DNA of 64,000 nt from Prorocentrum cordatum (lineage: Eukaryota; Sar; Dinophyceae; Prorocentrales; Prorocentraceae): NCBI GenBank assembly GCA_963575745.1, contig CAUYUJ010000203.1, forward strand, positions 587,499 to 651,498, read 5' to 3'. Under the pieces are notes generated by a model. The model saw only the letters and a program-made list of their open reading frames with translations, was not told where the DNA came from and did not search any database. The translations under genes were made by a program, and so were the position numbers. Below, piece by piece: positions 1 through 11,340 of the stretch (positions are counted from its first letter, which is position 1; each line of letters begins with the position of its first letter).

Positions 1-690
1 TGATGAGGATGATGATGATCATGATGATTATGTTGATGATCATGATGATGACGATGATGGTGTCCCGATGGTGATGAGTATGATGATGTTGATGTTGATG
101 ATGCTGATTATGATTGTCCCGATAATGATGATGTTGATGATGATGAGGTTGATGATGATTATGGCGTCCCGATGATGATGATTATTCTGATGGTGATTGT
201 GATAATGTTGATGATGATGGCGTCCCGATGGTGATGATGATGATGATGTTGATGCTGATGTTGTTAATGATGATGGTGCCCCGATGATGACGACGAAGAT
301 GATGATGCTGATGATGATGTTGATGATGCTGATGATGATGACGATGATGATGTCGATGATGAGGAAGAGATGATGATGATGATGGTGTTCCGATGATGAC
401 GATGATGATGCTAACGATGGTGATCATGATGGTGTCCCGATGATGATGCTGCTGCTGATGATGATGATGACGATGACTGTGTCCCGATGCTGCTGATGAT
501 GATGATGATGTTGATGATGATGATTGTGATGATGATGACGATGATGATGATGATGATGATGGGGTGTCCCGATGATGTTGATGACCGTGATGATGATGAT
601 GTTGGTGTTGTAATGTTGAGGACGGTGTCCCGATTATGATGATGTTGGTGATGATGATGTTGATGTTGATGTTGTTGTTGATGATGATGA
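1..690. repeat. Imperfect (GAT/ATG)n microsatellite
   Basis: About 690 bases are almost entirely GAT/GAC/GTT-type triplets, broken by a recurring GTCCCGAT unit (for example near 60, 115, 165, 225, 280, 435, 565). The minus-strand open frame here is only low-complexity Ser/His/Ile and is not treated as a gene. Confidence 0.95.
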
Positions 691-925
691 TGACGTTGAT
701 TGTGAGAGCGGTTGTGATATCGATAGTGAAATCGATAGTGAGACCGAATGTGATATCGATTGTGAGATCGATTGTGAGATCGATTGTGAGATCGATAGTC
801 AAATCAATTGTGAGATAGATCGAGTGAGATCGATTGTGAGATCGATCGAGGGAGATCGATCGAGCGAGACCGATACTGAGACCGATAGTGAGATCGATTG
901 TGAGACCGATCGAGTGAGAAGTTGG
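690..925. repeat. 12-bp GATCGATTGTGA tandem repeat
   Basis: About 20 diverged copies of a 12-base unit built on GATCGATNGTGA follow directly on the GAT tract. The same motif on the opposite strand reappears at 19.83-20.1 kb and, briefly, at 21.25-21.30 kb, so these are related satellite blocks. Confidence 0.9.
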
Positions 926-1490
926 TTCCTCCCCCCCCGAACCTCCTTATCACCAGAAGGGTGGTCGTATAGGTATATATATATACATACATACATACAT
1001 CTATACAGATGCATACGCACGTATACATCCCCACCGTGCCGCTGGGCACGGAGTGTGCGTGTCCCTCAGGTCCTTTGCCCAATCCTCCAAGCCTCAAATC
1101 CTAAGCTTCAACCTAGAGCCTGAGCTTCAGCTCTGCTGGGGGAGGGTTGCCGCGGTGGCTCTGCTGGAGGATGGGGGGAAACGCCTGCTGCGCCTGTGCT
1201 CCGCTTTGCTCCACTTCTTGGGGGGCCTCGGACATGTCAAAATGTACAACTCGGGACCTCTGAGGCCCTACACAATCGCAGAAGGATCTGGCCCAGACGT
1301 CCAAAATAGCCTCCAGTCGGCTGCAAAAACGCCCAAAATGTCCGAAGAGGCTTCCCAGAGCACCCCCAAGAGGGCGTTGAGAGGCAAACATCATTCAATT
1401 TCTACGGGTAACCTACATTCCCAGCATGTCCGACTGCTCGGCCTTCACGACTTCAAAAAAGCTCCACGAAATTTCTAAAACGGTCCGGGA
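926..1490. other. Gene-free stretch with a short ATAC/TATA tract
   Basis: A short TATA/CATA tract lies at 970-1005. The rest is ordinary complexity sequence. The open frames at 1053-1478 and 1113-1394 have no recognisable domain, so no gene is called. Confidence 0.5.
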
Positions 1491-3000
1491 GACCCCCCGA
1501 CAACGCCCCACGACACCCCAAGAGAGTCCCGAAACCGCCCAAAAGTCGCCAAAAACGGCCTAAGAAAGCCCCAAGACAGCGCCAACAGAGGAAACTGCCT
1601 CCGAAAAGCCCCCGAGAACCCTCCGACATGCCCACCATCATCTCAGAGGCTTCATTCTCACACACAGCCCAGGCACGGTGGCGGAATGGGCCGAAAACTG
1701 TGCATGCCAATGTCATTTACGCCCAAGATGGCCCCAAGTGGGCTCCAAGAGGCTTGCAAGACGGCCAAGATGGCCCAAGATGGCCTCCAAGTCCGCCTTA
1801 GATAATCCACGATGGCCTGCAAGACGGCACAAGCGGGTCCAAGATGGCTCCAAGTCCGCCCAGCAAGCCTCCAAGACTGCCAAAGACTGCCCAAGAAGGG
1901 TGCCCAAGAGGCCTCCAAGACAGCCCAAGAGACCTCCGAGAGGTCCCTCAGGAGGGCCCGACGAGGCTAAAATCATTGATGTTCCTGAGATGTTTGAAGG
2001 ATTTTCGCATTTGCTCTGTTTCGGCCGTCCAGGCGTACTTTTTCCTGTGCAAGCTCTTCAGCACCGCCTGCACCCCGCGCTCTCCGGCCGCCTGAGGCCC
2101 CGCCCGCCCGCGCCCTGTCTCCTCAATTAGTGCTTTGCGCGGGCGGCCTAGCTCTTAACCGGAAGAGGCTCGCTCTCGACCCGCAGACCAAACAAGTTTC
2201 GGCCGTCCGACGGCCCAAAACGGCCCAAGAGCCCCCCAAGATCGCCCACCAGAGCGCCCAAGAGACTTCCAAGATGGTCGGACTGCCTTGAAGGCCCCAA
2301 ACACGGCCCCAACAGGGTCCCAAGACGGCCCAAGAGGCCTCTGAGACGCCCAAGACGGCCTCCAAGACGGCCCTGGAAAACCCCAACAGGGCCCCAAGTC
2401 GGCCCACAGAGGCCCCCTAAGACGGTTTCCGAGGGCGTCAGACGGGCCGGGGGCCCACCAAGACGGTCAAAGATGGCTCCAACATGGCCCAAGACTGTCC
2501 AAGAGACCTCCGAGACGGCCTCCAGGAAGGCCCGGAGGAGGCCCAAATCAATGATTTCCCTGAGAATTTTGAGAGATGTCGGCGTCGGCATGTGTTTCTT
2601 TTCGGCCTTCCGACGGCCCGAGACGGCCCAAGAGCCCCCTAGGATCGCCCCAAGATCGCCCAAGAGGCCTCCAAGAAGACCCCAGAACGGCGCAGGAAGC
2701 TCTCAAGACGGCCCCCAAGAGGGCCCCAAAACGGCCCAAGAGGCCTCTGAGACGCCCAAGATGGCCTCCAAAACGGTCCAGGAACATCCCAAGAGGGCTC
2801 CAAGTTAGCCCAGAGAGGCCCTCAAGACGGGTTCCGAAGGCGCCAGACGGGCCAGGAGCCCACCAAGATGGCCAAAAAGGCTTCCGAAAAGCCCCCAAAA
2901 GCCTCCAAGAGGCCCAAGGAGGCCCGCGAGATGCCTCCAAGAGGCTCCAAGGAAGCTCCCATGGGGCCCCAAGAGTGTCCCCAGAGGCTCCCAAGATGCC
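1490..3000. repeat. CCAAGA composite satellite, block 1a
   Basis: A degenerate 9-13 base unit, roughly CCAAGA(C/G)GGCC, fills this block. An AT-richer core of about 70 bases, beginning near AAATCA and ending in TTTCGGCC..CGACGGCCC, recurs inside it near 1970, 2206 (partial) and 2545. Antisense frames give Gly/Leu/Trp-rich proteins, an artefact of the repeat. The same composite occurs at 11.34-14.11 kb and, inverted, at 32.58-33.15 kb. Confidence 0.85.
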
Positions 3001-3268
3001 CCCTCCTACTCCTCCTACTCCTCCTCCACCTGCACTTCCTCCTCCTTTTGATCTTCCCCGCCATCCCCCCCAAGTTATCCTCGAAGGGTTTCCACACCCG
3101 TTGGGGGAACACGTGGTCCGATAGTTTGGCCGAGCTCTTGCCACGGCGCTCGGCCACATGGGCAATTCTAGAAGGCAGGGGGCGGCGGTGATTCGCCGCG
3201 GGCGTCTTCGATAATGCCGACAGAGCCCCAGCTCAGCTCTATCTTGATACACGCACATACACGCGCAC

Positions 3269-3303
<35 letters not shown>

Positions 3304-4110
3304 CGCACGCCATGGATCAAGCACGGGAAGAGGACAAAAGGAGACATGCGATCAAGCCAATGGGACCCGGACGCCCCAAGATCGCCCAAGAGGCCTCCAA
3401 GATGGTCCCATGACGACCCAAGAGGCCTCCAAGACGGCCCCAACAGAGCGCCAAGACGGCCCAAGAGGCCTCCAGGACGCCCAAGATAAGATAATCTCTA
3501 AGACGGCCCTGAAGCGCCGGAAGAGGGCCCCAAGTCGGTTCAGAGAGGCCCCCAAGATGGCTTCCGACGGCGTCAGACGGGTCAGGAACGCCCTAAGACG
3601 ACCAAAGAGGCCCCCAAGAAGCCCCCAAAGGTCCCCAAGAGGCCCCCGAGAGGCCGAGGGAGGCTCCCACGAGGCCTCCCGAAGGCTCCCGAGAAGCTCC
3701 GCAGAAGCCTCCCAAGAGGCCTCCCAAGAGGCCTCCCAAGAGATTCCCAAGAAGTCTCCTCCTCTTACTCCTCCTCGTCCTCCTCCTCCTCCTCCTCTTC
3801 CTCCTCCTCCCCCAGTATCCTCATCCACATCCTCATCCTCATCCATATCATCCTCCTCCTCCCTCTCCTGATCCTCCTCCTCTTACTCCCCCACAAGTTC
3901 CCCGAAGGCTTTCCAACTCGTCTCGGGGAACAACTGGCCCGATAGCTTGGCTAAGCTCCAAGCTCTAGCTCAGTGCTGTCGGCCACATAATGGCGCTTCT
4001 AAAAGGGCAGGAGGCGTAGGCGTCTCCGATAATACATTGCCGTCCACATACACATATGTTTACATGCATACATATATACAGAGGGAGAGACAAGGAAAGA
4101 GAGAGAGAGA
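3000..4110. repeat. Duplicated unit: CTC tract, ~150-bp element (family H), CA/TA microsatellite
   Basis: Two similar units follow the satellite: a CTC tract (3004-3055 and 3757-3885), then about 150 bases of similar sequence (3060-3215 and 3890-4040, sharing GATAG(T/C)TTGGC, TCGGCCACAT and TCGATAATGCCG-like strings), then a microsatellite (CA at 3245-3310, CATA at 4045-4080). More CCAAGA satellite (3370-3755) lies between them, so this is a tandem duplication of a composite of roughly 820 bases. Confidence 0.7.
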
Positions 4111-5021
4111 GAGAGCGGGAGGACCCGTTGGAACTATTCAAGCCACGGGCTAGCACGTCCACATACGGGCCCTCAAGTCGGACTGAAAACTAGATTGAGC
4201 CCTGGATCGAGCTGATCTGGAGACAGAATGCGCGGTATGTACGGCCTCGGCTGGAAAGTGACGGTTTGGACGACGGATGTAGCAGCGCCGATGCTACATT
4301 CAACCCCACGGGAGTTGCAGCCGAGAGAAAAAGAAAGAGAAACAAGTAGGGAGGGATGCCAATCTATGCTTCGGGCTATGTCGTGCCAGGAATCTTCCGG
4401 GGGGGGGGGGCGAGGGACCAGGCAACTCCCGAGCTCAGAGGGAGGAGGGAGAAGGTGACGGTGGGAACCCCCCGCCTCCTCTCTCCCGAGGACGATGCTT
4501 GCGTTTGGCATGGTCTTCGGTAGCTCGCCCGCGTCTCGCTCGTGGGCTGCCTGCTCGTCGAATCGTGCGCTTCTTTGCTTCTCCCGCTTCCCCGCCCACC
4601 CCTGCCCCTGATTTCTGCGCGCGCGAGCGTCCTGGCCTGCCCCTCTCCCTCCTGCGTCCTCCGCTATCTTGCCAACTCCCATCCCGCTCTCACCTCATCA
4701 CTCTTGCCTCGGCTCCCCCCCCCCCAGACCCTCTCCTCCCCGATCCTCGCCCCCCCTCCCCCCACCCCCCTCGTGGTTCTACTCGCCGTCGCCGTCCTCG
4801 CCGTCGTGGCCGCCCCGCCGTCCTCTCCGTCGCTGCCGTCCGTCGCTGCCGCCGTCCCTGGTATCCTCGCTGCCGTCACCGCCGTCGTCCTTGAAGGTCC
4901 TCCTCGCCGCCGTCGTCGTCGCCGCCGCCGTCCTCGCCGTCCCCGCCATCGTCGTCGTCCCCGCCGTCGTGGTTTCGTCGCCGTCGATGCTTCGTCCTCG
5001 CCGTCCCCGCCGTCCCCGCCA

Positions 5022-5055
<34 letters not shown>

Positions 5056-5200
5056 GTTCGCCGCCGTCCCCGCCGCTTTCCCCCCAGGGGGGCGTCGGCG
5101 GCGGCGCCCCTCGCTCTGGCCACGCCCAGGCCGTCGAGAGCCAGCGCGGCGAGCGCCTGGCCAGAGGGGGAGGCGGACGACGGCTCGTTTCAGGACCGGT
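4110..5200. other. Gene-free stretch: GA-rich tract and (CCG/GTC)n block
   Basis: A GAGA run at 4097-4118 is followed by C-rich sequence and, at 4780-5065, an imperfect CGTCGC/CCGTCC trinucleotide block. Open frames here are low-complexity Arg/Ser/Pro. No gene is supported. Confidence 0.6.
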
Positions 5201-5550
5201 GCGTCGGCGGGGGAGGGGAGGCGGATCGGGATGAGCACCGAATCGTACCTAAGGACCACATCCCAGAAAGAATCTCGAGCACCCAGAAGAGTATCGCAAC
5301 GATGTCGAACGAGTGTCGCCTCCCGGGGCCCGACACGTGAAAATCCTCCAGTGTCGGTGCTTTCTCGGTACTCGAAGTTCTTTTCTGGCGGTCAAAGCTA
5401 AAAGTAGGTTGGAACATCACAGACCGAACGGCAGGAGCACCAGGATGGGGGATGAAGAGGCAGATCGTCCCAGACCTCCTGAGCGGTCTTGCTGGGGACC
5501 AGTGCGTCGGCAGGAGGAGGAGGCGAAGGATCGGGAGGAGCACCGAGTGA
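5190..5550. repeat. Pair of ~50-bp direct repeats
   Basis: A segment at 5193-5245 (containing GTGCGTCGGCGGGGGAGG and GATGAGCACCGA) is repeated in diverged form at 5498-5550 (GTGCGTCGGCAGGAGGAG, GAGGAGCACCGA). The copies lie just outside and inside the family E element, so they are probably part of a larger composite. Confidence 0.55.
5228..5432. repeat. Dispersed element, family E copy 1
   Basis: About 200 bases are clearly similar, in the same orientation, to 27449-27648, which lies in an intron of the kinase gene. Shared anchors are GAGGACCACATCCCAGAA (AAGG here), TCTCGAGCACCC/ACTCGAGCACCC, GGGCCCGACACGTGAAA and GGTTGGAACATCA/GGCTGGAACATCA. It has no coding capacity. Confidence 0.75.
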
Positions 5551-6243
5551 GTGGGCCCTGGAAACGACAGGGCCTTGTTGTCACGGGCTCCGTTTTGCAA
5601 CGGTTGTGTCGGTTCCCGCGCCATTATTTCCGGGCTCCGTCGCATTTTTGCTGGGTTCCGGTTCCTGTTCCGATTCCGGAACAGTGTTGTTTCCCGTTCC
5701 TGGGAGCGTATTTTACATTCTTACCTTTTCATGTTCCAGACACCGTTCTGTAAAAACGGCACAAGGACGGGGGGTGCGACATTTCCGAGGACAACTAGGC
5801 AGCACATCCTCCTTCTCATGCTCCTCCCCCTCATCCTCATCCTCCTCCTCGTGCCGCTGCTGCGCCCGATTCTGGCCCCTCCCTCCTTCTCCTCCTCCTG
5901 GACCTACGTCACGTCCTGCTTGTCCTCCTCGGCCCGAGCTTCTGACTCGGCTCGTCCAGGTCATCCGCCGCATCCATCCCTCCCCTCCTCAGTACCATCC
6001 TCACCTTGCTCCCCCTGTCGCCCCCGCCTGCTCCCAGATCCCCGTCCACTCAGGCGCGACAGGAAAGAGAGTGCGAAAAGCACTGCTCGTCCCCTTCTCC
6101 GTTCTCCCGTTCCCCCTCCGCTTCCCCCACGCCCTCCTCCTGCTGCTCCTCGTCATCCTCTCCCATGTCCTTCTCCTACTGCTTGTAATTCGCCACCTCC
6201 TACAAGAGCTTCGTTCACGCCGTCCTCCTCATGTGGAAGCCAA
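5551..6243. other. Gene-free stretch, CT-rich with TTCCGG-rich segment
   Basis: A segment at 5605-5700 is rich in GTTCCGG/GGTTCC. Pyrimidine-rich sequence with CTCCTC runs follows. Long open frames (for example 5489-6616) are Ser/Pro/Leu low complexity, and I see no gene. Confidence 0.5.
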
Positions 6244-6384
6244 GGTACCGATACCGCTACTCCACGGACCTCTCCCGGGGTACGTTCTGACCAGGACCTC
6301 GAGGCGAATCAAGCGGTGGCGACGAGGGCCCCCGAGGAGGCCACAAAAAGGAAAAAGAGAGGGGAGGGTAGCGGTATGGGTACC
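6244..6384. mobile_element. TIR element, family A (introner-like)
   Basis: The element starts with GGTACCGATACCGCTACTCC and ends with the near-inverse GGGTAGCGGTATGGGTACC. The interior has the family hallmarks CGGACCTCTCCCGGGG, TCGAGGCGAATC and GGAGGCC. Related copies are at 18987, 19199, 26511 (filling a kinase intron), 37052, 41818 and, inverted, 42846. It is non-autonomous, with no coding sequence. Confidence 0.8.
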
Positions 6385-6479
6385 TTTTCCTCCTGTGACC
6401 TCCTGCTCCTGCCCCTCCTCCTTCCACACCTTGTCGGGCGGCCCGAGGGAGCTGCGGGGGCAGGCGGCGGCAAAAGCTT

Positions 6480-6494
6480 TGTTTTGTTATCTGT

Positions 6495-6546
<52 letters not shown>

Positions 6547-6785
6547 GTCTCTCTTTCTCCATCTATCTTTCTATCTCTCTTCCTCGCGCCCTCCTCACCT
6601 GGCCCACGGGCCGTGATTCCCTCCGCGTCCTGCTGCCCCTGAGCTTAATTGCCCCTGCCTCGGAAGGCCCCCGCGATAATTCTGGACATGCGCAGGACAC
6701 CAATCCGATTTCTCCTAGCCGCTTCCAGCCGTGGTCATGAACTCCCTCCTCCTCCTCCTCCTCCTCCTACTCCTCCTCCACAATT
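6480..6785. repeat. CT/(CTAT)n/CTC microsatellites
   Basis: CTCTCT then CTAT repeats lie at 6490-6580, and a CTC run at 6742-6780. Confidence 0.9.
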
Positions 6786-6884
6786 ACTCAATATGAATAC
6801 TACTCTCCCTCTTCCCCTGATGACGGTTTGAAAGTGTCCGACCCCACCCGCGTACTGTTTGTTTACACACAGGTTTCCCCGGAG

Positions 6885-7150
6885 ATGGGTTTTCGCCTGC
6901 ATTGTTTTTCTAAATGCTGCTCTCGCTGAGGCGCGGGCCTCATTTTCGGGCCCCGCTCGTTCCGAATCGTGCTCCCGCTGCAGCGCTGGCCTCATTTCCG
7001 CGCTTCCGCTCGTTTCGACTCGTGCTCCCGCTGCAGCGCTGGCGTCATTTCCCGTGCCATGCCACGGCATGCAATGCAATGCTACGTTGATACTACGCTT
7101 TGCGGTGCTCTTCTACGCCATGCCATGCCGTGCTCTACAATGCATCGCGT
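6885..7150. repeat. Short ~55-bp duplication and GCAATG/CCATGC repeats
   Basis: The string CGTGCTCCCGCTGCAGCGCT occurs at about 6967 and 7020 within two diverged tandem copies of about 53 bases. ATGCCATGCC/GCAATGCAATGC strings follow at 7050-7145. No gene is recognised. Confidence 0.6.
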
Positions 7151-8435
7151 ACCCTTTCGGGATCATTGCCCTGCTCGACATCCGACTGTGCGAGTAGAGA
7201 GGGGATCTGCGCCATGGTAAGGGATGGGAGGGAGGGGTAGGATGTCAGATATGACGCGAGCGCACCTAGCTTGTCTCAATCCCCCTCTCCCCCTTCCTCT
7301 CCCTCCCTCAGTCCACCCTTCCATCCCCCACCCCTGGAGCCTCTAAGAGCCAATGAGGGACTCCCCTCCGCACCCCTCCCCCTTCCTCCCCTACCCCTGT
7401 CCAGCCGAGCCGAGCAGATGCGGCATGGACATCGCGGCCTAGCGTGGCGAGTTCTCCTCTGGAACGCGGACGGAGCGAAGTTGAGGAATACTGCAGAGGA
7501 TGAGAACGAGGAGACGGGCCAGAGTCGAAGACGACGAAGGACAACGAGGAAGAAAATGAAGAGGATGATACGACTGTGGCAAGGAGGAGGCAGTAGAAAG
7601 GAGGAGGAGGAGGAGAAGGAAAACAGGTCAATTCGTTTCTAAGATGCGGCCATTCCTGTCAGCCTCGCTTCGACAAAAGAGGAGAAGAACGATGAGGCCA
7701 ATCTTAAGAGGAGGAGGAGGAGGCGCACATGACCGCCCTCAACAAGATCACGATGGCCCTAGTCGTCAAGTTCGCCGAGAAGAACCTACTACCACATACA
7801 AATCGGGACGGGGAGCCTCTGGGAGAGGAGCCTCCTCCGCCAAGCGAGACCAGAGGAGGAGCCCACGCCGCACGCGAATCCACCAACCACTCCTGGTCTC
7901 GAGGTGTCTGAAAGCCGTTCCCCGCCACGGCAAGTAAAGAAGTGGGCGTTCGAAGGGATCCGAAGAAGAAACAGTGGGACTAAATGAGCCGGGGCAGGCG
8001 GCCCTCGTGGCCGCAGAAGCAGAAACCTCCAAGAGGCAACACGGACACGACACGATCTAGTGGCGGAGGGGCCGGCGGATGTGGCGTAAGCCTTTCGATG
8101 GGACGCCCAAGGACATACTAGTACTAACTTATGTACTCGTACCGTATGTCCTTTCATACTAGGACAACGCGTGCGTCCGACCAGAACATCTAGTACACCC
8201 GTCTTGTAGTAGATCGTCTCCCGAGCGGTATGGCCAGAGCGCGCCCGCCACGCCGCATATACTCGATTTTTTCTCGGGCGCATGGGGAGGCGACGAAGAC
8301 AGTATTCGTATGCTGTGGCGGCGCTGATTCAGAGTGCCAAGAACAGCACGGGGACACCGCGGCAGACGAGCAGGGCAAACCACGCGGCGCCCGCTCCTGA
8401 CGCGCTCGGGACGTACACCCCGCGAAGCGAGAGTG
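7150..8435. other. Gene-free stretch
   Basis: CT-rich sequence (7270-7410), then GA/GGA-rich sequence (7480-7720). A small near-palindrome around ACTAGTACTAACTTATGTACTAGT-like strings sits at 8120-8165. No open frame has a recognisable domain. Confidence 0.45.
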
Positions 8436-8436
8436 C

Positions 8437-8525
8437 TGAAAACAACGCGGGAAGGGCCTCCGGGAGAGGCGCGCCGAGGCGGCGAAGCAGAGGTGGAGAG
8501 CAGGGGCTGGCCACGCGCAAGACCG
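8437..8525 (+). repeat. ~85-bp direct repeat, left copy
   Basis: This segment, containing GGGCCTCCGGGAGAGGCGCG, is repeated in the same orientation at 8990-9075 (GGGCCTCCGGGAGAGGAGCG). The two copies flank the TIR element at 8736-8965, so the arrangement is direct repeats outside inverted repeats. Confidence 0.65.
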
Positions 8526-8735
8526 ACCCAAGGCAAGCATGACACCTTTGGTGCGCGGTTTCGGGGCTGTTTGCAAGAGGCCCCGCAAAACAGGCCTGTC
8601 TGTTTGGGGTTTGGCCCCCAGACAGCTCCGAAAACGCCCACAAGAATGACCACATAGTGCCCAAGAGGCCCACGACGCCTCAAACGTGGACTCCACGCCT
8701 CTTCTGGGGGCGACGCCGGTTTGTAAACGCCCCCT

Positions 8736-8965
8736 GGATGGGGTCCGAGTAGATGGGTCGGAGGATCTCACCGTATCGCCGATACATCGACGATGCATCG
8801 CTGATGCATCGGCGATGCATCGGCCATGCACTGGCGACGTGAGCGATGCATCGGCGACGTTGGCGTGGAGAAGGATGGGCCCCACATCGAGCCGCATCGC
8901 CGATGTATCGCCGATGTATCGGCGATGCGGCGCGATCCTCCGACCCCATCTACTCCGACCCCATC
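8736..8965. mobile_element. TIR element with GATGCATCGGC core
   Basis: Nearly perfect 32-base inverted repeats (left GGATGGGGTCCGAGTAGATG.., right ..CTACTCCGACCCCATC) enclose a core of CGATGCATCGGC/CCGATGTATCGG palindromic units at about 8772-8932. The core can fold into multiple hairpins. It is flanked by ~85-bp direct repeats and has no ORF. Confidence 0.75.
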
Positions 8966-9199
8966 TAGGAGGCCTAGAGTTTGGGCCCCCGAATCAGCAG
9001 CACGGGAAAGGGCCTCCGGGAGAGGAGCGCCGAAGCGCCGGAACCGAGGCGGAGGAACGGCGGGCCCCCCGCCCGCCCAGGGCCTCGGAACCGCCCCCGC
9101 GCGCCAGCGCGCCCGCGGTGGCCTCCAGGGCGGCGGCGGCGTCGCGCTCCAGGCGCCCTTGGGCCTCTGGGGCTGCCATTTTGTGTTTCGTGTTCCTCC

Positions 9200-10080
9200 T
9201 CCCCCTCCCTCCCTCCTCCGCCTCCTCCTCCTCCTCCTCCTCCTCATCATCATCATCACCATCATCATCGTCATCATCATCACCAACAACATCGTCATCA
9301 TCATCAACAACACCGTCATCATCATCACCATCAGCAGCATCATCATCAGCATCCTCATCAGCATCTTCATCATCACCTCCCCCTCCTCCTCCACCTCCTC
9401 CACCTCCTCCTCCTCCTCTGCCTCCTCCTCCGCCTCCTCCTCCTCCTCCTCTTCCTCCTCCTCCGCGGCGAGCAGCCCGCGGCGGGGAAGGAAGGGCGGG
9501 CACCAGCCGGAGGTCAGAAGCCGGTCAAAAGAACTCGCCCTCGGAACGGCCGTGCTGTCGCCGCCTCTGCTCGGGCGCGGCGCGTCCCCCGCGGGCCCGC
9601 CCTCGGGGTGAGGGCGCTTCCGCTGAACGCCGCCGCGGGGGAGAGGAATGTTGGGCCCGCGGGCTCGGGTCCTTCGGCAGAGGGTCGCAAGGCCAGGGGA
9701 GGCGACCGCGTCAGCTCCGCGACGTCCACACAGGGGGTGGCTTTCGGAAGGGAGAGGTGCAGGAGAGCGAGGAAGAGGAAGGTGCAGGGAGGACGGTCAG
9801 GGAGGAGGGGAGAAATGAGGACAAGGGCTTCCTCCTCCTCGCTGCCCTCCTCCCGCTCTCCCTCACGTTCATCTCCTTCCTCATCTTCGTCATGATCCTC
9901 CTCCTCCTCCTCCTCCTCCTCCTCCTCCTCCTCCTCCCCATTGTCCTCCTCCTCCTTCCTCCTATCCTCCTCCTCTTCCTCCTCCTCCTCCTCCTCCTCC
10001 TCCTCCTCCTCCTCCTCTCCCTCCTCCGCCACCCTCCTCTCCGCCCTCCTTTCTCTCGACCCCCCCCTTCTCTTCCTCCC
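9200..10080. repeat. (CTC)n and (ATC)n microsatellite blocks
   Basis: A CTC/ATC block lies at 9210-9475 and a pure CTC-rich block at 9890-10050, with GC-rich unique-looking sequence between. Long open frames here are homopolymeric Ser/His/Pro/Leu and are not genes. Confidence 0.95.
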
Positions 10081-11340
10081 CTCTCTTCCTCCTTTTTCCA
10101 CCTACTCGTTCATCATACTCTTCCTGTGCCCCTTCCCATCATCCATTTTCCAAGCTTCTTGCACGACGCTGCTCTTATGTGGGCGTCCCCCCCCCCCGCC
10201 CCGACCTCCCTGCGCACTGCCCGGCCCCGTCCTGCCCTGTCGCTCCCTGTGCAGCAGACGGCGAGCCAAACACTGCAAGCGCCAGACTCAACGTAATGGG
10301 AAGGGTTGGGTGGCAACCCCTGGGAGGTCTGCGTCAGAACGATTCGGGGCTTTGACGCCCGATTGAATGAACATTGAACCAGATCAAGCCGGGCTAAGTC
10401 CAGAATTCAGCCGGATTAAGCAGGCTTAAACCCGATAGCGCGGGTTTGAGCTAGGTTAGGCTGGTCCTGGACCAGGGGTATATACCAGCGCCGATTCTGA
10501 ATTAACCCCCCCTAGGAGTTGCATCCTAAGATGTAGGTGGGTGAGAGGCGCAAGAGGTCAGATGCAGCGCGAGCGCGCATACCGTGCCCTTCTCTCCCAT
10601 CCTTCCTCCCTTCCTGACCACCCCCCTCCCCTCGATTCCCTCGGCCCTTCTCCTTCCTTGCACTATCCGTACCAGCCGCCTTCGTCTTGCTGCTGATCAC
10701 TGCTTCTGCTGTTGCTTAATGGCGTAAGTCTTACCGAAAGAGCCTAAACCGTCGGCTAAACGTGCGACTTACACGCAGACGTCCTCTCTCCCACACGCAC
10801 ACAAGTCGTGCATCCAGCCAGCGCAAACAGTCTCTGCCAAATCGACTATACACAATGCTCGTGGCAAATACCCACATTCGCTACCATGCGCACTTCCCTT
10901 TCGAAAGCGGCTTGCTGGATCCATGCCGACGTTGCGCTATGTCTCCACCTGGCGCCATCCGGAAACACTATCAAGTTGCAATGTAACTCCTGGCCGGGGA
11001 ACGGCCATTCGAAATCTACTGGCTACGTCTTTCAAAAATCCGCCGACCCTGTCGGCGTGTGTGAGGGGCTTGTCCGTTTAAGTCGTCATCTCCGTCATTC
11101 GTTGGTCGTCGTCTCTGTCGTCCCCTTTCCCTGCCTCCCCCTTTCCCTGGGCTCGTCGAAGCTCCCCCCCTTCCCCAGGGACCTCCTCAGCGCGCCAGCC
11201 AAAGCGAAGTTGAGCACGTCCAAATTGAGTCCAAGGGAAGCCCCTCCCCTTCGATCCCTTCCCCGCCGGGGGGGGGGCGCGGGTCCCTGAAGGGGGGTCC
11301 CGGGAGGGGGGGGGGGTCAGATATACGACGCCCCCCCCCG
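10080..11340. other. Gene-free stretch with AAGCC/TTAAGC repeats and G-runs
   Basis: A short block of degenerate GCCGG(A/G)TTAAGC-type units lies at 10380-10460. From 11265 to 11340 there are G runs of 7-12 and a C run, which could form G-quadruplexes. No gene is supported. Confidence 0.5.

Noticed and set aside
2148-3324. Several Gly/Leu/Trp-rich antisense ORFs
   Set aside because: They follow the CCAAGA satellite exactly and recur at its other blocks in all frames, so they are repeat artefacts.
8686-10296. 536-residue plus-strand ORF
   Set aside because: It crosses the GATGCATC TIR element and two CTC/ATC microsatellites; it is Ser/Pro/Leu low complexity throughout.
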